NCBI GenBank assembly: GCA_037576195.1
Contig: CM075102.1
Location: 22,502,745 to 22,566,744 of the forward strand
DNA length: 64,000 nucleotides
Direction of reading: 5' to 3'
Source of the DNA: Phytoseiulus persimilis
Lineage: Eukaryota; Arthropoda; Arachnida; Mesostigmata; Phytoseiidae
A model generated the notes under the pieces. The model was given only the letters and a program-made list of their open reading frames with translations, searched no databases and was not told the DNA's origin. The position numbers were made by a program, and so were the translations under genes. Below are positions 1 to 12,100 of this stretch, one piece after another (the first letter of the stretch is position 1; each line of letters opens with the position of its first letter).

Positions 1-750
1 CGGACCTGGATCTCTTCCCAGCGAACCTAGCCGACCTAACGTTGTACGCGGTTTGCTCGGGTGCCCACTCGTCAGATGCCCTCAAAGCCCTTCTTGTATG
101 TCAGGGGCAGATTCAGGAATGAATAGAAGTGTAAGAGGAAAATACTTCCCCACGGAGTGTAAATTAAATTTCACTCTGTTATTATTAATTTCGTATACAT
201 TCCCCACTGGTGCTGTGACGAAATCTATATGGAGCACGATTCTCTCCCCCGTGAACGGAAACAGCCGTTTCATGGGTTCACCGCACTGATTTGACCGGGT
301 TTTGGAGGAACAGCAGTTGCACCCATCAGACAGGTTCCACTGTACTCCATTGTTTCTCGAAGTTGGCTCTCCTGAAAGTGCCCAGCTGGGGGTAAGACAA
401 ACTGAGTCATTTGTTCTTATGGCTCAAGATCTTACGGCTCGGGCGGGATCTTGGAGATTTTTAGACCAGAGACCCGAAGAAATGTAAATTTTGGCAACTT
501 AAAACTCTGAACTCGCCGGGTCGACACGGAATCAGAACATAACCGCTTGGCAACGTCGCCTCACCGCTGGACGGAAGAATTTATGTTCGGGATGAGGAGA
601 TCGTAGAGATTCTATCCTGCCGTGTCTTCTCCGGGAGAGATCCACGGAAAATGCACGGCTCGGTTTAAGGAGAAACGGTGGAGCTCACTGGGCGAACTGA
701 CTTGCGGGAATCGTCTCAGCGTTGACTACAACTGATCATCAATGTTTCCG
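1..750. other. No gene recognised
   Basis: I see no convincing coding exon, RNA gene or repeat here. Short open frames exist on both strands but lack splice-site support or family resemblance. The stretch lies just beyond the 3' side of the degenerate copia element and could hold further decayed parts of it, such as reverse transcriptase, but I could not recognise any reverse-transcriptase motif. Confidence 0.4.
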
Positions 751-759
751 TTTCGCATC

Positions 760-2150
760 AGCAGATGCACACTCAACATCGGATGGATTCACACTTGTTC
801 GACCCCGGAGAGAGGACAAGTTTGGCTTCTTTCCAGACCACGCTCCTTCCGGGCACACGCGCTCAACGCGGAGGACGGACTCACATCTTTCAGTTTACAT
901 GCTCTGCTCACAGCTTCGACCCAGAAGCTCTGCTCCAAAGATTCGTTCGATAATATGGGCCTTGCCTTCTCAACGAGTGTTCTCTGAGCTCTCTCGATAA
1001 CTCTTTTTGCTCTGGGCAGTATGTGACCGAAGTCTCATGACGAACTCCGTGGTGCTTCAAGAATCCTGACACTCTCCGATACAAGTATTCGGTTACGTTG
1101 TCAGTTCTCGGAGTGTTCAACTGTGTTCCTGGGGCTCGCTCCGCGTATCTCACGAACTCTCCGAGATGTTCCTCCCCGCTGTTTCCCGTCAGCACAGGGC
1201 CCGCACAGCGACACCAGCTCTGGGATGACCTCCTGTGCCAGAGATCGTAGTTTTCACGCAGCGGACATCCCCTTGTACTCCCCTGAATCAAGCGAATACT
1301 GGGCTGCTGTAACCCCGTTGTGTAACCCGTCCATCGTTGATGAGCGAGACGAACATGTTCTTCTCTCCAGTAATGAGTGCGGTCATCTGATCGTTGAGCG
1401 CATTCCAAAACGCGCTCGAACTGCGTGAAATGAACATCAGGGACCTCTCCATGCTACTTGGCGTCAGACACTTCGGCAAGATTCCCTTGGGCTGAAGGAA
1501 CTCTGCAGTCTTGTTTCCCGTGACCAAACATTCCACATCTGGAGCAGACGCCTTGGAATCAGGGTCTTCCAGAGGCGTCATTTCTGAAACGGTGTTTGCG
1601 ATAGTAGCTTCCTCTGCTGTTCCCTTCACGACGACGGGAACGATCTCTGTCGAATGGCTCATTCTTCGGGAAATTCTTCGGACTGTCTGCTCGAACGCTG
1701 ACCACTGCTGACGCCTGCTTCCGAGTGGCTTGCCTCTCAGCCTCACTCAACAAGCGTCCCGTGACAAACTCAGCAGTGATGTTCTCAGTCTGCGGCGAGA
1801 TACTTTGGATCAGGGGTGTATACTGGTGGGGCAGTTTCGTGAAAATTAACCCGGCCGAAAGTCCGTTACCTATCTCGCTGTTTCTCGCCCCGAGACTCTG
1901 AGCAGCGTTGACAACCCTGTCGATATAATCCCCTATATCCGGGCAATACCTGTAGCGAATGCTGGTCAGTTCTCCAAGCAACCTTACGGTACAGACCCCG
2001 CGGCTGGTGGAGCTTTTTGAGACGATTCCAAATTTCGTTACCCGACGTCGAGTCGCGAATCGCTGAGGATAGATGAGAGTTCACACCAGATATGATAGCT
2101 CCTCGAGCTCTCTTGTCCTGTCGGTCGTTGTCTTTGGAACCGTCCACGTA
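760..2150 (-). mobile_element. Degenerate Ty1/copia-type LTR retrotransposon (gag to integrase remnant)
   Basis: Reading on the minus strand from about 2150 down to 760, fragments in shifting frames match the copia order. Gag comes first (about 2147-1560), with IWNRLKKLHQPRG, then a frameshift, then QTENITAEFVTGRLLSEAER, typical of the UBN2-type gag domain. A stretch near 1400-1340 contains MTALITGEKNMF, which resembles the protease/pre-integrase region. LWHRR follows. The integrase core is near 1110-1020 (TDNVTEYLYRRVSGFLKHHG, then HETSVTYCPEQK). Its C-terminal part near 950-800 has FWVEAVSRACKLKDVSPSSA and WSGKKPNLSSLRG, matching the conserved copia FW-x-EAV and W-x-GKKP-x-LS-x-LR segments. 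At least three frame changes are needed, so this is a dead copy. I could not place the LTRs or reverse transcriptase. Family assignment is firm; the element's ends are not. Confidence 0.85.
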
Positions 2151-3183
2151 ATCTCAAAGATCGCAGTTGGAGAGGTAAGCTTCCATGGCGAAGGGCCTAT
2201 CACCGTCGCCTCAGTGTGCATAACCTATTGAAACCATGCACATCTCGAAGGACCACATGAGTTCGCATTCAGACCAAACGAGGAGGAGAAAGTTTTATGC
2301 CCGTGCGTTCCGGAACTACTCGCTCATTTCTGTTGCTTAAGGGAGCGAAGTCAGCGGCCCTGGTCATGCGCGAACTTCGTACAACTTCATACCGAGGAAA
2401 ACTTTCCTTTCTCGGTATAACTCAACGCTGGATTTGGATGACATGGCCTGCTTCTTAGTCTGCCAATCCTCTCCTTGATTAGAGAATTGAAGGCGCTCAG
2501 AGCTGGGTACCGGGTGCTCTCCAGCTGTGTAGTCAACCTCGATTTCCTCGCGGTCGTATCGCAGTCTTCACCAGGTCCGTTTGTATTCCATGCAGTTCCA
2601 ATTGGGAATGGGGTTAGGATGGCTAGGGACTATTTTTCCCCGGGGCATTGATCCTCTCCATATGTCTGAGGGTGTTCTCCCGCGCAGGGCTTGAAGACCA
2701 ATCAACCGCGGTGAACGAGAGGTGACGGTATCCCGAACGTAACAAATGAATATCTCCGTCGTCGTGCGTACCATACTACCGGAAATCAGTAGATACTCGA
2801 AAATCGTCGATAGCGGCTCAAGCTTTTCCCCCGCCTTGTGATGTCACACTCACATCTTTCAAAACTTGCGTCCCAGACACGCCATCTCTGCAACCACTGT
2901 GTCGTTGTTTACATCCGGCACCGTAGAGCTTCATCACCAGAGGAGAGACTGGCTATCCGCGCTGTGGGATTCCATCCTTATTTTTTCGTCTGAGCCAGAG
3001 TTTTCCATAGGTGTGAGGCCCGTCAGTATGTCATTTTGCACAACTTGGATGAAATCTGCCTTCAGGTACTTCAGCGTTGTTCTCATCCAACTGAGCTGAT
3101 TTCGGTCACTCTCGATCGCCACTCGATTGCGGAGAAGTCGCAGAGAAGCGTGCGGATATCAATATCGGACTCGTTGATTGCAG
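2151..3183. other. Gap between copia remnant and mRpL14; should contain mRpL14 5' exon
   Basis: No recognisable domain. The upstream end probably includes the missing 5' LTR or leader of the copia remnant. The first exon of mRpL14, carrying the mitochondrial targeting sequence, must lie here if the gene is intact, because the frame of its second exon has no ATG upstream. An ATG-initiated stretch near 2841 (MSHSHLSKLASQTRHL) is basic and could be part of such an exon, but I could not match a donor in the required phase. Confidence 0.4.
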
Positions 3184-3734
3184 CACCTCAAATCATCTCC
3201 GGCTAATACAGAAATGCACCCGGCTGAGAGTTGTGGACAATTCCAAGATCGGCAAGCAAGCCATGGAAGAAGGAAAACCACCGAAGGTAACTTCTGAGCC
3301 CTTCAAAGAATCATAGAGCTCATAGGGCCTTGGTGGTCCCCACGGTGTTTTCTTCTCTTGATCCGCAATACCTGCGTAGCTCAATCAGCGAACTCCGAAG
3401 CTCACGTATCCTTCGTCAACCCATTCTGATTCGCTCGGCATGATCATCGGTTACTTTTCAGGTTATCCATGTTTATCACAAAAGAAATAAGGCAGAACTT
3501 GGCGATCGTGTTCTGTTGGCGGTCAAAGGAGAGAAGCGAAAAGGTGTCTTAGTGGGCGCAAAACACCGGCGCCAGGAAGCTTTCAGACCACGATTCGACT
3601 CCAACAACGTAGTCTTGATAGATGAGGCTGGTAATCCCTTGGGGAATCGTATTTACGTTCCAATACCCATGAGTCTGAGGGCGAAGAAAGACCAGTTCAA
3701 CAAACTCATATCTATTGCGACTCGGTTTGTATAG
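3184..3734 (+). CDS. mRpL14: Mitochondrial 39S ribosomal protein L14 (uL14m), 5' exon not found
   Basis: This is a structural protein of the mitochondrial large ribosomal subunit, of the uL14 family. Two exons are visible. Exon 3184-3286 follows a ttgcag acceptor and encodes LIQKCTRLRVVDNSKIG, ending at AAG/GTAACT. Exon 3462-3734 follows ttttcag and starts VIHVYHKRNKAELGDRVLLA. The VVDNS motif, the RFDSNNVVLIDEAGNPLGNR segment and the C-terminal IPMSLR...A-x-x-FV are family signatures and line up with vertebrate MRPL14. The two exons join in phase 0. Translation stops at 3732-3734 and a polyadenylation signal follows. The amino terminus with the import signal is missing: the frame upstream of 3184 is open for a while but has no ATG, so a further 5' exon in phase 2 is expected. 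The gene converges tail-to-tail with the DDX19 gene. Function is certain by homology; only the start is unresolved. Confidence 0.93.
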
Positions 3735-3771
3735 TTCGTCTGGGGGATGATAGTAGATGTTATGGATGGTG

Positions 3772-3777
3772 AATAAA
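3772..3777 (+). terminator. Polyadenylation signal AATAAA of mRpL14
   Basis: A canonical AATAAA lies about 38 bases after the mRpL14 stop codon on the same strand. The 3' UTR would therefore be very short. Confidence 0.75.
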
Positions 3778-3899
3778 TCTGAGCAAAACCCAAACTGTAG
3801 CGATTTTCTCCCTCGCGATCCAGAACGCACGTGTCCTTTCATCCAACATCGTTGGACATACAAGATTCCTGAAACTCACTTCGAGGAACGAGGAATTGG

Positions 3900-4346
3900 C
3901 CGAGAGAGAATTCATATTTATTGACCGCATCTCGGAGTGGGGGAAGAGTGGAAACTAGCAGAGTTCTGCTCCTGACAACAAGTTTCCACTTCTCAATCGA
4001 CACTTCTTCGCATGAACGACTGGAATCGACAGTGTTTCTTTCTGAGCTCCTGGAACGCCATAGTTTTCTGCAGCGCTCATCCTTCCAAAGCTGCTTGCTG
4101 GTCGCCATTTGAAGTATTCAGGAAATGCTTGAGACCATCTTCAAGCTCGACGGAATATGGTACCACGTCCATGTGGTTCCACGAGGAACAGCACACTTTG
4201 CTTTCCACAGAATGAAGGGCTTCTCCTCCGATCAACGGATATCGGAGACTTCACCGCCATAGTTTTCTTCAACACTCATTCTTCTTCATGTAGTTACGGA
4301 TATAGTACCAACAAAATGAGGGAGTGATTGAGATGAATCGTTGAGC
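3900..4346 (-). other. Probable 3' UTR of the DDX19 gene
   Basis: Downstream of the DDX19 stop (4347) the minus strand runs about 425 bases to an AATAAA (plus-strand TTTATT at 3917-3922). Small open frames occur inside, the longest ATG-started one being 4108 to 3839 (minus). They show no family resemblance, so I read the stretch as untranslated. The mRpL14 transcript should end about 100 bases away, so the two genes are convergent and nearly touching. Confidence 0.6.
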
Positions 4347-6094
4347 TCAGTTGGATGGCTCCATAGAGATCACGGATTCGAAGGAGTCATGATCAATGAA
4401 TTGATGCTCGATTTGCAACTCCCTCCGGATCTGATCCAACGCAGTGACTTCGAGAGTGTTCGAAGGATCCAGGAAATCTACGGCTGTTCCTCGGCGTCCG
4501 AATCTACCAGTCCGGCCCACACGATGATAGTAGGTTTCTAGGTCCGCTTGTCCGTCTTGAGTCAGAGGCAGATCGAAATTGATAACGAGAGTCACCTGCA
4601 AGATATCGATTCCTCGCGAGCAAACGTTTGTGGTGGTCAGAACTTTTTGAAGACCATTTCGAAAACCTTCGATGGCCGCGAGTCTCTCAGCCGGCGTGAG
4701 CTCGCCGTGTAAACTCGCAACGTTCTGTCCCAGGTCTCGCATTAACTTCGCGATTCGTGATGCAGAGGCTCTCGTTCTGCAGAATATTATGGCCTGGCCA
4801 ATGCTATGCATTTGATAGAGATTCGATATCGCCCTCAACTTCTCTTCCTCGTTACGCGTGTACATGTAGTAATGGCTTATATTGCCCAATGCGAGCTCCT
4901 CAGTTTGCAAAGTGATCTTCACGAAGGGTTCTCTGATGATCGCATCGGCCAGGGTGATGACGGAGGCGTCGAACGTGGCCGAGAACAGCAGCATCTGACA
5001 ATGATCTGCGTCCAGTCTTCGATGGATTTCAATACATGCAACATAATGCCCCCTCTCAGACATCATCACATCAGCCTCGTCGAGAACAAATACTCGAATC
5101 TTCTTGATGTCGAAGTGCTCCTGTCGGAGGGCCCAGTCGGCGAGTTTCCCTGGGGTTCCGATCACGACTTGTTCCTTCAGCTTCAGCTGTCGAGGGAGAA
5201 CCTCACCTGCAACAGCGACGATGAGAGTGGGCTCAAAGAATGATCATTTCCGTGAGGACAGATATGTGTGTTTGCCCACGTGGCGAAAATAAGATCCGCC
5301 GCTTGCTCGACGGATCAGTGTTTCCTATACCATCGTATCCACGACATCGATGTCACGAGAGCGTTGGAATCGGAGGCTGACTCAGGAACAAAAAAACAAC
5401 GGGGCCTACTGCACTCGTTCCGAATGCGAGATATCAAATTTCCCAACCCAGAAGCACTCGAGGGCAAGCGTTGAGCTTTTGCTCGGAGGTTTCCGGATCA
5501 CATAGGGAGGAGGGAATCTCGGGGAGAGCAGACGAAGCGCATCACGGAAAAGCGATCGCTGCACGAGTTATAGGAATAGCGTGGGAAACTGTTTATCGTT
5601 GAACGAACAAATAAAACTCATACTTTTCGAAACCACGTCGAAAAACCACGTGGTGGGTTCTCTCCAAACTCACCCCGTACGGCGTGACGGACTCCGATCC
5701 CTTGAGTGAATTGCAACATCTGACGACACTGAGAAGAGATTTGCTCCGAAAGCTCCAGAGTCGGCAAAATGATCAAGACCTGCGGCCATTTGTTTTCCGG
5801 CTTAACCCTGGTCAGAGCCGCGAGCAGAAACGCCGCAGTTTTCCCTGTTCCGGATTGAGACTGCGCCATCATGTTCGTCGGGGGGTTTTCCATTAGGAGT
5901 GGCAGGGCGGTCTCTTGGATTCGCGACGGGTGACTGAACCCCATTTTACAAATCGCTCGGTACAATGCGTCGTTCAAGCCCAGATGAGAAAAATCCGTCA
6001 ATGTCTGAATGGGTGAACAAACCGTTCCCGCGGATCGTTTCACATCGTAGGCCCCCGACTGCAGAGCGCTCCTTAACGTACGCACAGTATCCAT
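4347..6094 (-). CDS. ATP-dependent RNA helicase DDX19/Dbp5 (mRNA export)
   Basis: This is a DEAD-box RNA helicase of the Dbp5/DDX19/DDX25 group, which remodels mRNPs at the cytoplasmic face of the nuclear pore. Exons are 6094-5674 and 5206-4347, joined as GTACGG-G/gtgagt ... ttgcag/GTGAGG in phase 1, giving 426 residues. Motifs run in order: Q-motif region near 53-60 (GFSHPSRIQE), Walker A SGTGKT at 81-86, PTLELSEQ (motif Ia), GTPGKL at 157-162, DEAD at 183-186, SAT at 216-218, AIIFC, then TTNVCSRGID and HRVGRTGRFG. The phrases NPPTNMMAQSQSGTGKT and FVLDEADVM are specific to the DDX19 group rather than to other DEAD-box families. Start: ATG at 6094 is the first in frame. The frame stays open upstream to about 6200, so a short 5' exon joined at an acceptor near 6137 is possible, and family members usually have a somewhat longer N-terminus. 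Motif Ia is divergent from the usual PTRELA. Confidence 0.93.
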
Positions 6095-6199
6095 GCTGGT
6101 ATTGTATCGACCAAGGGAGCCGAGGGGATCCACACTGGAAGCACCTGAACGTGGAACACCAAAATATTTCCTCGTCGGCTTTTGGCTGCGTATGTCTCA

Positions 6200-9100
6200 A
6201 AACAACGAGCGGACGTAGTGCAGAATGAAAGGCATGCCCGAGTTGGTTCGCGCGCGCGCGTCATCCCTAAGTTGATATTCCTAGCATCCAGGGAAACGCA
6301 CGATCGGGAGGGAAAGGGCTTAGGATCCTCTCATAGCGCGTCTCAGATCGCTCAGGACGATGTGAAATGGTGAGAAATGTTCGGAAACGGTGGAACTATA
6401 CCAAAATCTTCAGAGGGTGTCCCATGAGCGGAAATTGCTGGAATCAAGTTTCTGCTTACTTCCGCTCTCGGTCAGACGACAGCTTCCATCCGATATTGAG
6501 AAGAACGAAGCTCTGTGAGGGGGACCTGTTCCTCTGGAAGGAAACTTATCGGTTCAGAGGGCCACATTGAATCTCAGCGAAAAATACGAGTTTATTCTGG
6601 ATGTGGCGACTTGAAAGAGTCCTCCTCCGTTTGTCATTGAACCGCCAAAGGTTCAAATACCCTTCCCCGTGTAGCGCATGTCATGTTTCTCTTTCTCTCC
6701 GACTCTCCCAAAGAATTCGCCTCTTTCTCCCTGGGCGGTCAGATGAGCCGTGTGTTGTGTACAAACTTCAGAGCTAGGTCCTCTCTCCATGTTCAGGTGT
6801 TAGAGTGTGCGCTTCATCTTCTCCTCATGCTTCTCGGTGGAGTTGCGGCAGGAACCAATTCTCTCTGAGCCGACTATTGGAGGCGATCAAGACAATTTGT
6901 TTGACGACCGCATGCCCGACTCGGGAGAAAGGAACCCGCCAAGGTTCGTAATCGCCTGTTGCTCACCCACTCTGGAAACCCTAGGTCTTTCACGCATCGT
7001 CAGCCGGTCGGTCAGCGAATGGTTCATCTCCCAGCGGCCATCGCTCTGGCTCTTCCCAAGAACTGGGGAGGAAGGCGGACGCGAAATGTGAAACCGAAAG
7101 CCAAACATGCTGAAGTTTTCCGCTCAAGTGACACGCGAAACCATATAAGGAGTGAAGAGCGACAGCATATGCGCACTTTCTGGATTTGTGTGTTTTTCGA
7201 AGCTCAGTCGGCGGACTTCGGTGAGTTCTTCTTGAACTCGAGAGCGCAGATCTTCCTGACCATCGGCGAGGTTTTAAAATCTTTTGCATGGAAAATGGTC
7301 AGCTTATCTGTCGCTCCATGCGAGCACGCGTGTGCGGGGACTCGCACGTGCGCACGGGTGCTCCGTGAGCAAAGTCGATGTGTAATGCGTGGGTACGCGA
7401 GGAGAACTAGCAGCTCTCACGCGTTCCGGTCAAACTGATACTGTACTTGGATTGGTCTGCGGAATCGCTTGGCTCCGTTGGTGTGGAGCTTCTCAGCGTT
7501 GGTGCTCACATCATTCTGTCATCACGTCGCTCGGAGGGGCAGCGGGCGGTACACTCGTTTAGAAGCTGATTCAGAGGAAGAGAAGGCCGGGTTGGTTACT
7601 GGCTGTCTGGGTGGCTGAGTCGCCGGCTGGGAGGAAGAGAAGGGGAGCCCGGGAAGTTGTTGGGTGGAGTTGACGCTCATAGCTCAGCAGTTAGGAGCCG
7701 GTCGCTTCTAATTGAAGTTTGGCATTTTCTCTTTCACAACGTCGTCTTCGCCACGATCCCACCGAAACGCGGGGGAAACTCTAAGGGCCGGGCTGCCCCA
7801 GAAGAGGCTGACCTTTCACTCTGAGCACGAACTCTCTGTGAGCCGTCTCTCAGAGCCGGTTGATTGAGACTTCCCCAGGGTCAGAGCGCCCTAGCATCGG
7901 TCTCGAGGGCTGTGTCCTGCCTTGGGAGACATCCTGAGCGAGCGATCTACGAGAACCTGAAGCCGATCGAGCCCGGGCAACAGAAGGAAGGAACAGGTCG
8001 AAGAACAACGACTTCCACTGGTTTTGATTCACGCGTGCTTCGCAGTGTTTGGTTGTCCGATCTCACAGAGCCAGAATTACTTCCCATGCCATTCGAGCGC
8101 GTCTCTGTATATTTTGACACGTCCGACCTCGCGGTGCGTGAGATACTTGAGTCTAGTTGAAAATAACACTGTTCGTTTATACTTTCGGATGCTTGGGATC
8201 AATCTCCATCCGAGATCCAGAGTGGAGAACGTTTGACCGCTGCTGGTTGTAAAAGCCGCGTCGTGTGTGCTGGAGTGCTTTCGTTCGTTCTGTTCCATGG
8301 GCGGAAGCTGTGCCCGACTCGATGAATCCCGAACTCTCACGCATGGAATTCAGGCAATCGTCACACGACCCACGATGCACGTGGTCGGTTACAACAATAA
8401 TGTATCATTGATGAAAAAATAATTATGTACACGCATAGAGATATTTACCACCCAGAGACTGCAATCGAATTTTCCTGTTTCCCGTTTCGACGGCCGAAAT
8501 TCGCTTTGCGATGAAGCGTTCCTAGTTCGTGATTCAGCGACGGAAGAATGAGAGGCTCGGTCGCTGGTGTATTAGTTCGATTTTCTTTCCGATCCTGAGT
8601 GAGATGACCTTGTCGATCGTGTGAGACTCTTCCAAGGAGAAGCGGTAGCGGACATGATCCCAGCATATTGGTGCCCATATTTTACGTGTATTCGGAGGAA
8701 CCGATTCAGCACGCAACTCGCCCTTCGCGAATATTCCCCATACACCCCTCCGCCTCTGCCCACTAATGAGAATAGGGAGGACTCCGACAGCAGAAATCGA
8801 GTTTTTCGGGATTGGAGAAGCGGGCCTGTAGCCGAACATGACTTGAGCTCTCCTCTCTTGTTATGATTTCGAACTGAAGAATCTTTCTAGAAACTCTGGC
8901 TGAACCGTTCTTCCGAAGAGTCGCGATGATCGGAAGCCGCTTGTAGAAGTGAGTGTTATCCTCGAAAACTCCACCCTGTCGACCGTCGTTGACTACAAGT
9001 TGAGACCACCTGCAAACGTGTGCCAGACCCTTGCGTCCTGTCGCTCACATATTAGCCCGAGTCCTGGAGAATTCGAAATCTCCAGTCGGATGCTGGCTGA

Positions 9101-12100
9101 AATCTCTCCATCGTGCGAATGCAGCTCCCATCGGCGCTCTCAATGCTCGGCCAAATGTGTTCGGTGATTTTCCGTCAAGAACTCGCTGCTCAGCATGATC
9201 GCTACTTTTGAAGAAAGGCAATTAACGAATAGTTCCTCGAGCGGTGTGACGTGAAACTAATCCTAGTAGACTGCTGTAGAATTTTCGAGCAGACTCCGAA
9301 GGTTGCGCTGCTTCACGCCGCGAGCAATAAGAGTGATGGTGGTGATCTCCCTCTGAGCCCCCGTAATTGATTTAGTGCGGTTTCAAAGTTTCAAGATTGT
9401 CATAAGCTGACTCCTGCGACTCGAGGGTGGATTTCCAGTGGTAAGATCTCGGGGAACGTTGGTCCGGATCCAAAACCCGATGTCCCGGAAATCCTATGTT
9501 CTGCTTACGATGAGCTCCGAATATTCCGCCGGTGTGGAATCGTTGTGAGCGCCGATCTCTGTCCAGACTCCGGACCCAGAGGCCACACATGTGTTGCAGA
9601 AGGAGTTTCCACACGCTGACAGTCATACCTAGGGCACTCTGGATCTCCGTTTTGTAATTTTGTGGACCGAGCGTTTCAGAGTAGCCAATCGCTCAGTCGG
9701 GCGAGCGAGAACGAGCTGTCATTGGAGTAGATCGATTGCGACGGCTTTCGGGAGAATAATGATGGGCTGCACCGCTCCCCTTTCATGCCTCTGCGTTCCT
9801 TCAGTTGTCTGATAATAGCCTAAGTTTGTCGTGAGCAAACATCGAGAAACCAACAAACTCCCCTAGCAGCTCTCCTGTTCGCCGGGAGCGATCAGATGCT
9901 CGTCTCTTCCGGATCGACCGATTTTTCTGGATGAATGAGCTCAGACTGGGAAGCCCCTCTTCGGATGGCTTGATGCGTCAGCACCGCGCTGGGTGCTTGC
10001 CTGCTCACAGTCCGCTCGCACGATCCTCCTTCCATCTGTTAACTCAGTAGGCTAGTTTCTAGGCAGCGCGGGCGCGTTGGTGGAACTTTCGGGTGACGTC
10101 AAAGGACCTGCTGATTCCAGAATAGAGAAATACCGCAGAGAAGACGGAAACCCTTCGCTGCAGCTGTTCCAGCGCTGTGATCTTTGCGCACTCCTCTCGG
10201 CCACCCTCCAGCTGATGACAGACTGCATCGAATCGTGACGGGCCGACTCGTGAGCTCTGTTGGCGGCGAAATTCATTACGCTAATCCGAACTGCTGTCTT
10301 CATGCGGCCTAACGCTGGGATGTCACGGTGTCACTCCGCCGCCGCGTGCCGTGCCGTGCTGTGGCATTGTTGCTCTCCCGTTCGGCGTCAGTGGTGACAG
10401 CACCGTGAACGTCGAGCACGGGCGAGTTCGAGACAGCGTCTGAGGCGGGAATGTCGTCTGTCGGGGCTTGGAATTCTGGCTCTTCCCACCGAAAACTCGC
10501 ACGGTTGCCTCGATCGAGTAGCTCACTGATTTGACGCTCCCGTCGGCCGGAAAGTGAACGCTGGATATTCAAGGACCCGGAGGTGAGAAATCGCTTGAGA
10601 ACTCTCGTTGAGGAGGCTGCGGACCGCCGTCCAGGGGGCCGTTCCATCCATGGCGGTGTTCCGTTGTGGTCCGAACGAAGCGTCGGTTTGTTCTAGCTCA
10701 TTGTAGGTAGCGAAGGAGATGAGGAGCGAGGATGATAGGTAACCGTCCAGCACGTGAGCGATGCCACGAACGGGGCCTCTTCGAAAATTCGTTTGATTTC
10801 GTGTTGCGTCATCACCGGCGCTGGTTCCATCATTCGTCGTGGGCCCGTCAGAATTGTGCGCAGACAGACGAGAGAAGAAGCATCCGAAACGAGGTTCCAA
10901 CGACGAAATCTCATCTTATAGTCAATAGTTGCCTCATGTCCTATCATCATGCAACACGACCGAAGTGGAAGCCTTCAAACGTGACGAATTCGTTCAGGAG
11001 CTCCTCGCCTAATCACCGGAGCCCTGGAACTGCTCTTAAGCATCACCGATCGGGGAGCTGGCACGACCTCACTGGAAGTCACAATCACACCGACGTTACG
11101 TCGGATCTATCACAGCGAAAATCGCTGACTTTCATGATAGTTGAGGAATCGGACAGTTCCCCCGGGACATTCCGCATGAGTTTCAGTAGAGTTGGTTTGT
11201 GCAGCGCGGCACGTGGCCCTCGCTCCTCATTGACCCAATATAGAGTATTGGATAAAAGAACACCGGATTCTCGGTTTGAAAATACCACGCGATTTCGGCG
11301 GTCGGGGTCATTGACTCCCTACAGGGCTGCGGTATGAGCCCTGTACGGCGACCGCTCCACCGAGCCAATCAGAGCTCCGTAATGAGTAGAAACCGATGCG
11401 CTCGTCCCTTACGGACAAGCGGGCTGAGCCATCATGCAGGCAGAAAAACGTTCACTGATCGCGTGCTGTGTACGAAAACACCGGGCACTGTGTGGATTTC
11501 CGGTGCTGATAGCCCTCTGAGTCGAATCGTGTTGACCTTTCCGCGGGGCTACGGCTGCGCTTTCGTACTCTGGCTGAAGCTGGGTACATGAGGCTCGGCG
11601 AATATCGTCGCGAATTCAACTGTCTGGCCCACGATCCTCGGTGCCGTGAGTATCGAACAGATTCGGAACAAAAGTCAACCCTTGCCTGCATTGTATGGTG
11701 CGAATGCAGCTTGCCCTATGCCGCCAGCGTCCGACCGGTAAGCGATCGGTTGCTGACGTGCGAGGGAATGTACGATCTGAGCCCGAAAACAAGGGACGTT
11801 AGGAGGTGAGCGAGAAGGAAAGAAAGGAGCTTGAAATGTCAAACTGTCATGTCGTGGTCAGGGTGGGGCTAAATATGGATGCAGGCATATTCTAATCTTG
11901 GCCAAAGGTCGGCAAACCACACAGCGGAGAGAGACAGACTCGTGTTCTAGGGCGAGGCCGGCTCCCGTTTTTAGAACTGGCCCGCTCGACACTGTGTCAT
12001 ATTTCGCTCGAAACGCCCCTCTCCACTGTGAGCCAGGTCGCATCCGAGCAGCGGTGCCTTGAACTACCGTGAGCCGAGGAGAAGGCCGAGGTATTCCTTC

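Noticed and set aside
3839-4108. ATG-started 89-codon minus frame after DDX19
   Set aside because: It lies between the DDX19 stop and its AATAAA, lacks family resemblance, and is better explained as 3' UTR.
4347-6133. Assigning the helicase to DDX20/Gemin3 or another DEAD-box group
   Set aside because: The AQSQSGTGKT context, the FVLDEADVM segment and the C-terminal half match DDX19/Dbp5 specifically.
10052-10950. Cluster of minus-strand frames as a gene
   Set aside because: Three overlapping registers are each partly open, with no recognisable motif and no phase-consistent splice chain; likely GC-driven or decayed sequence.
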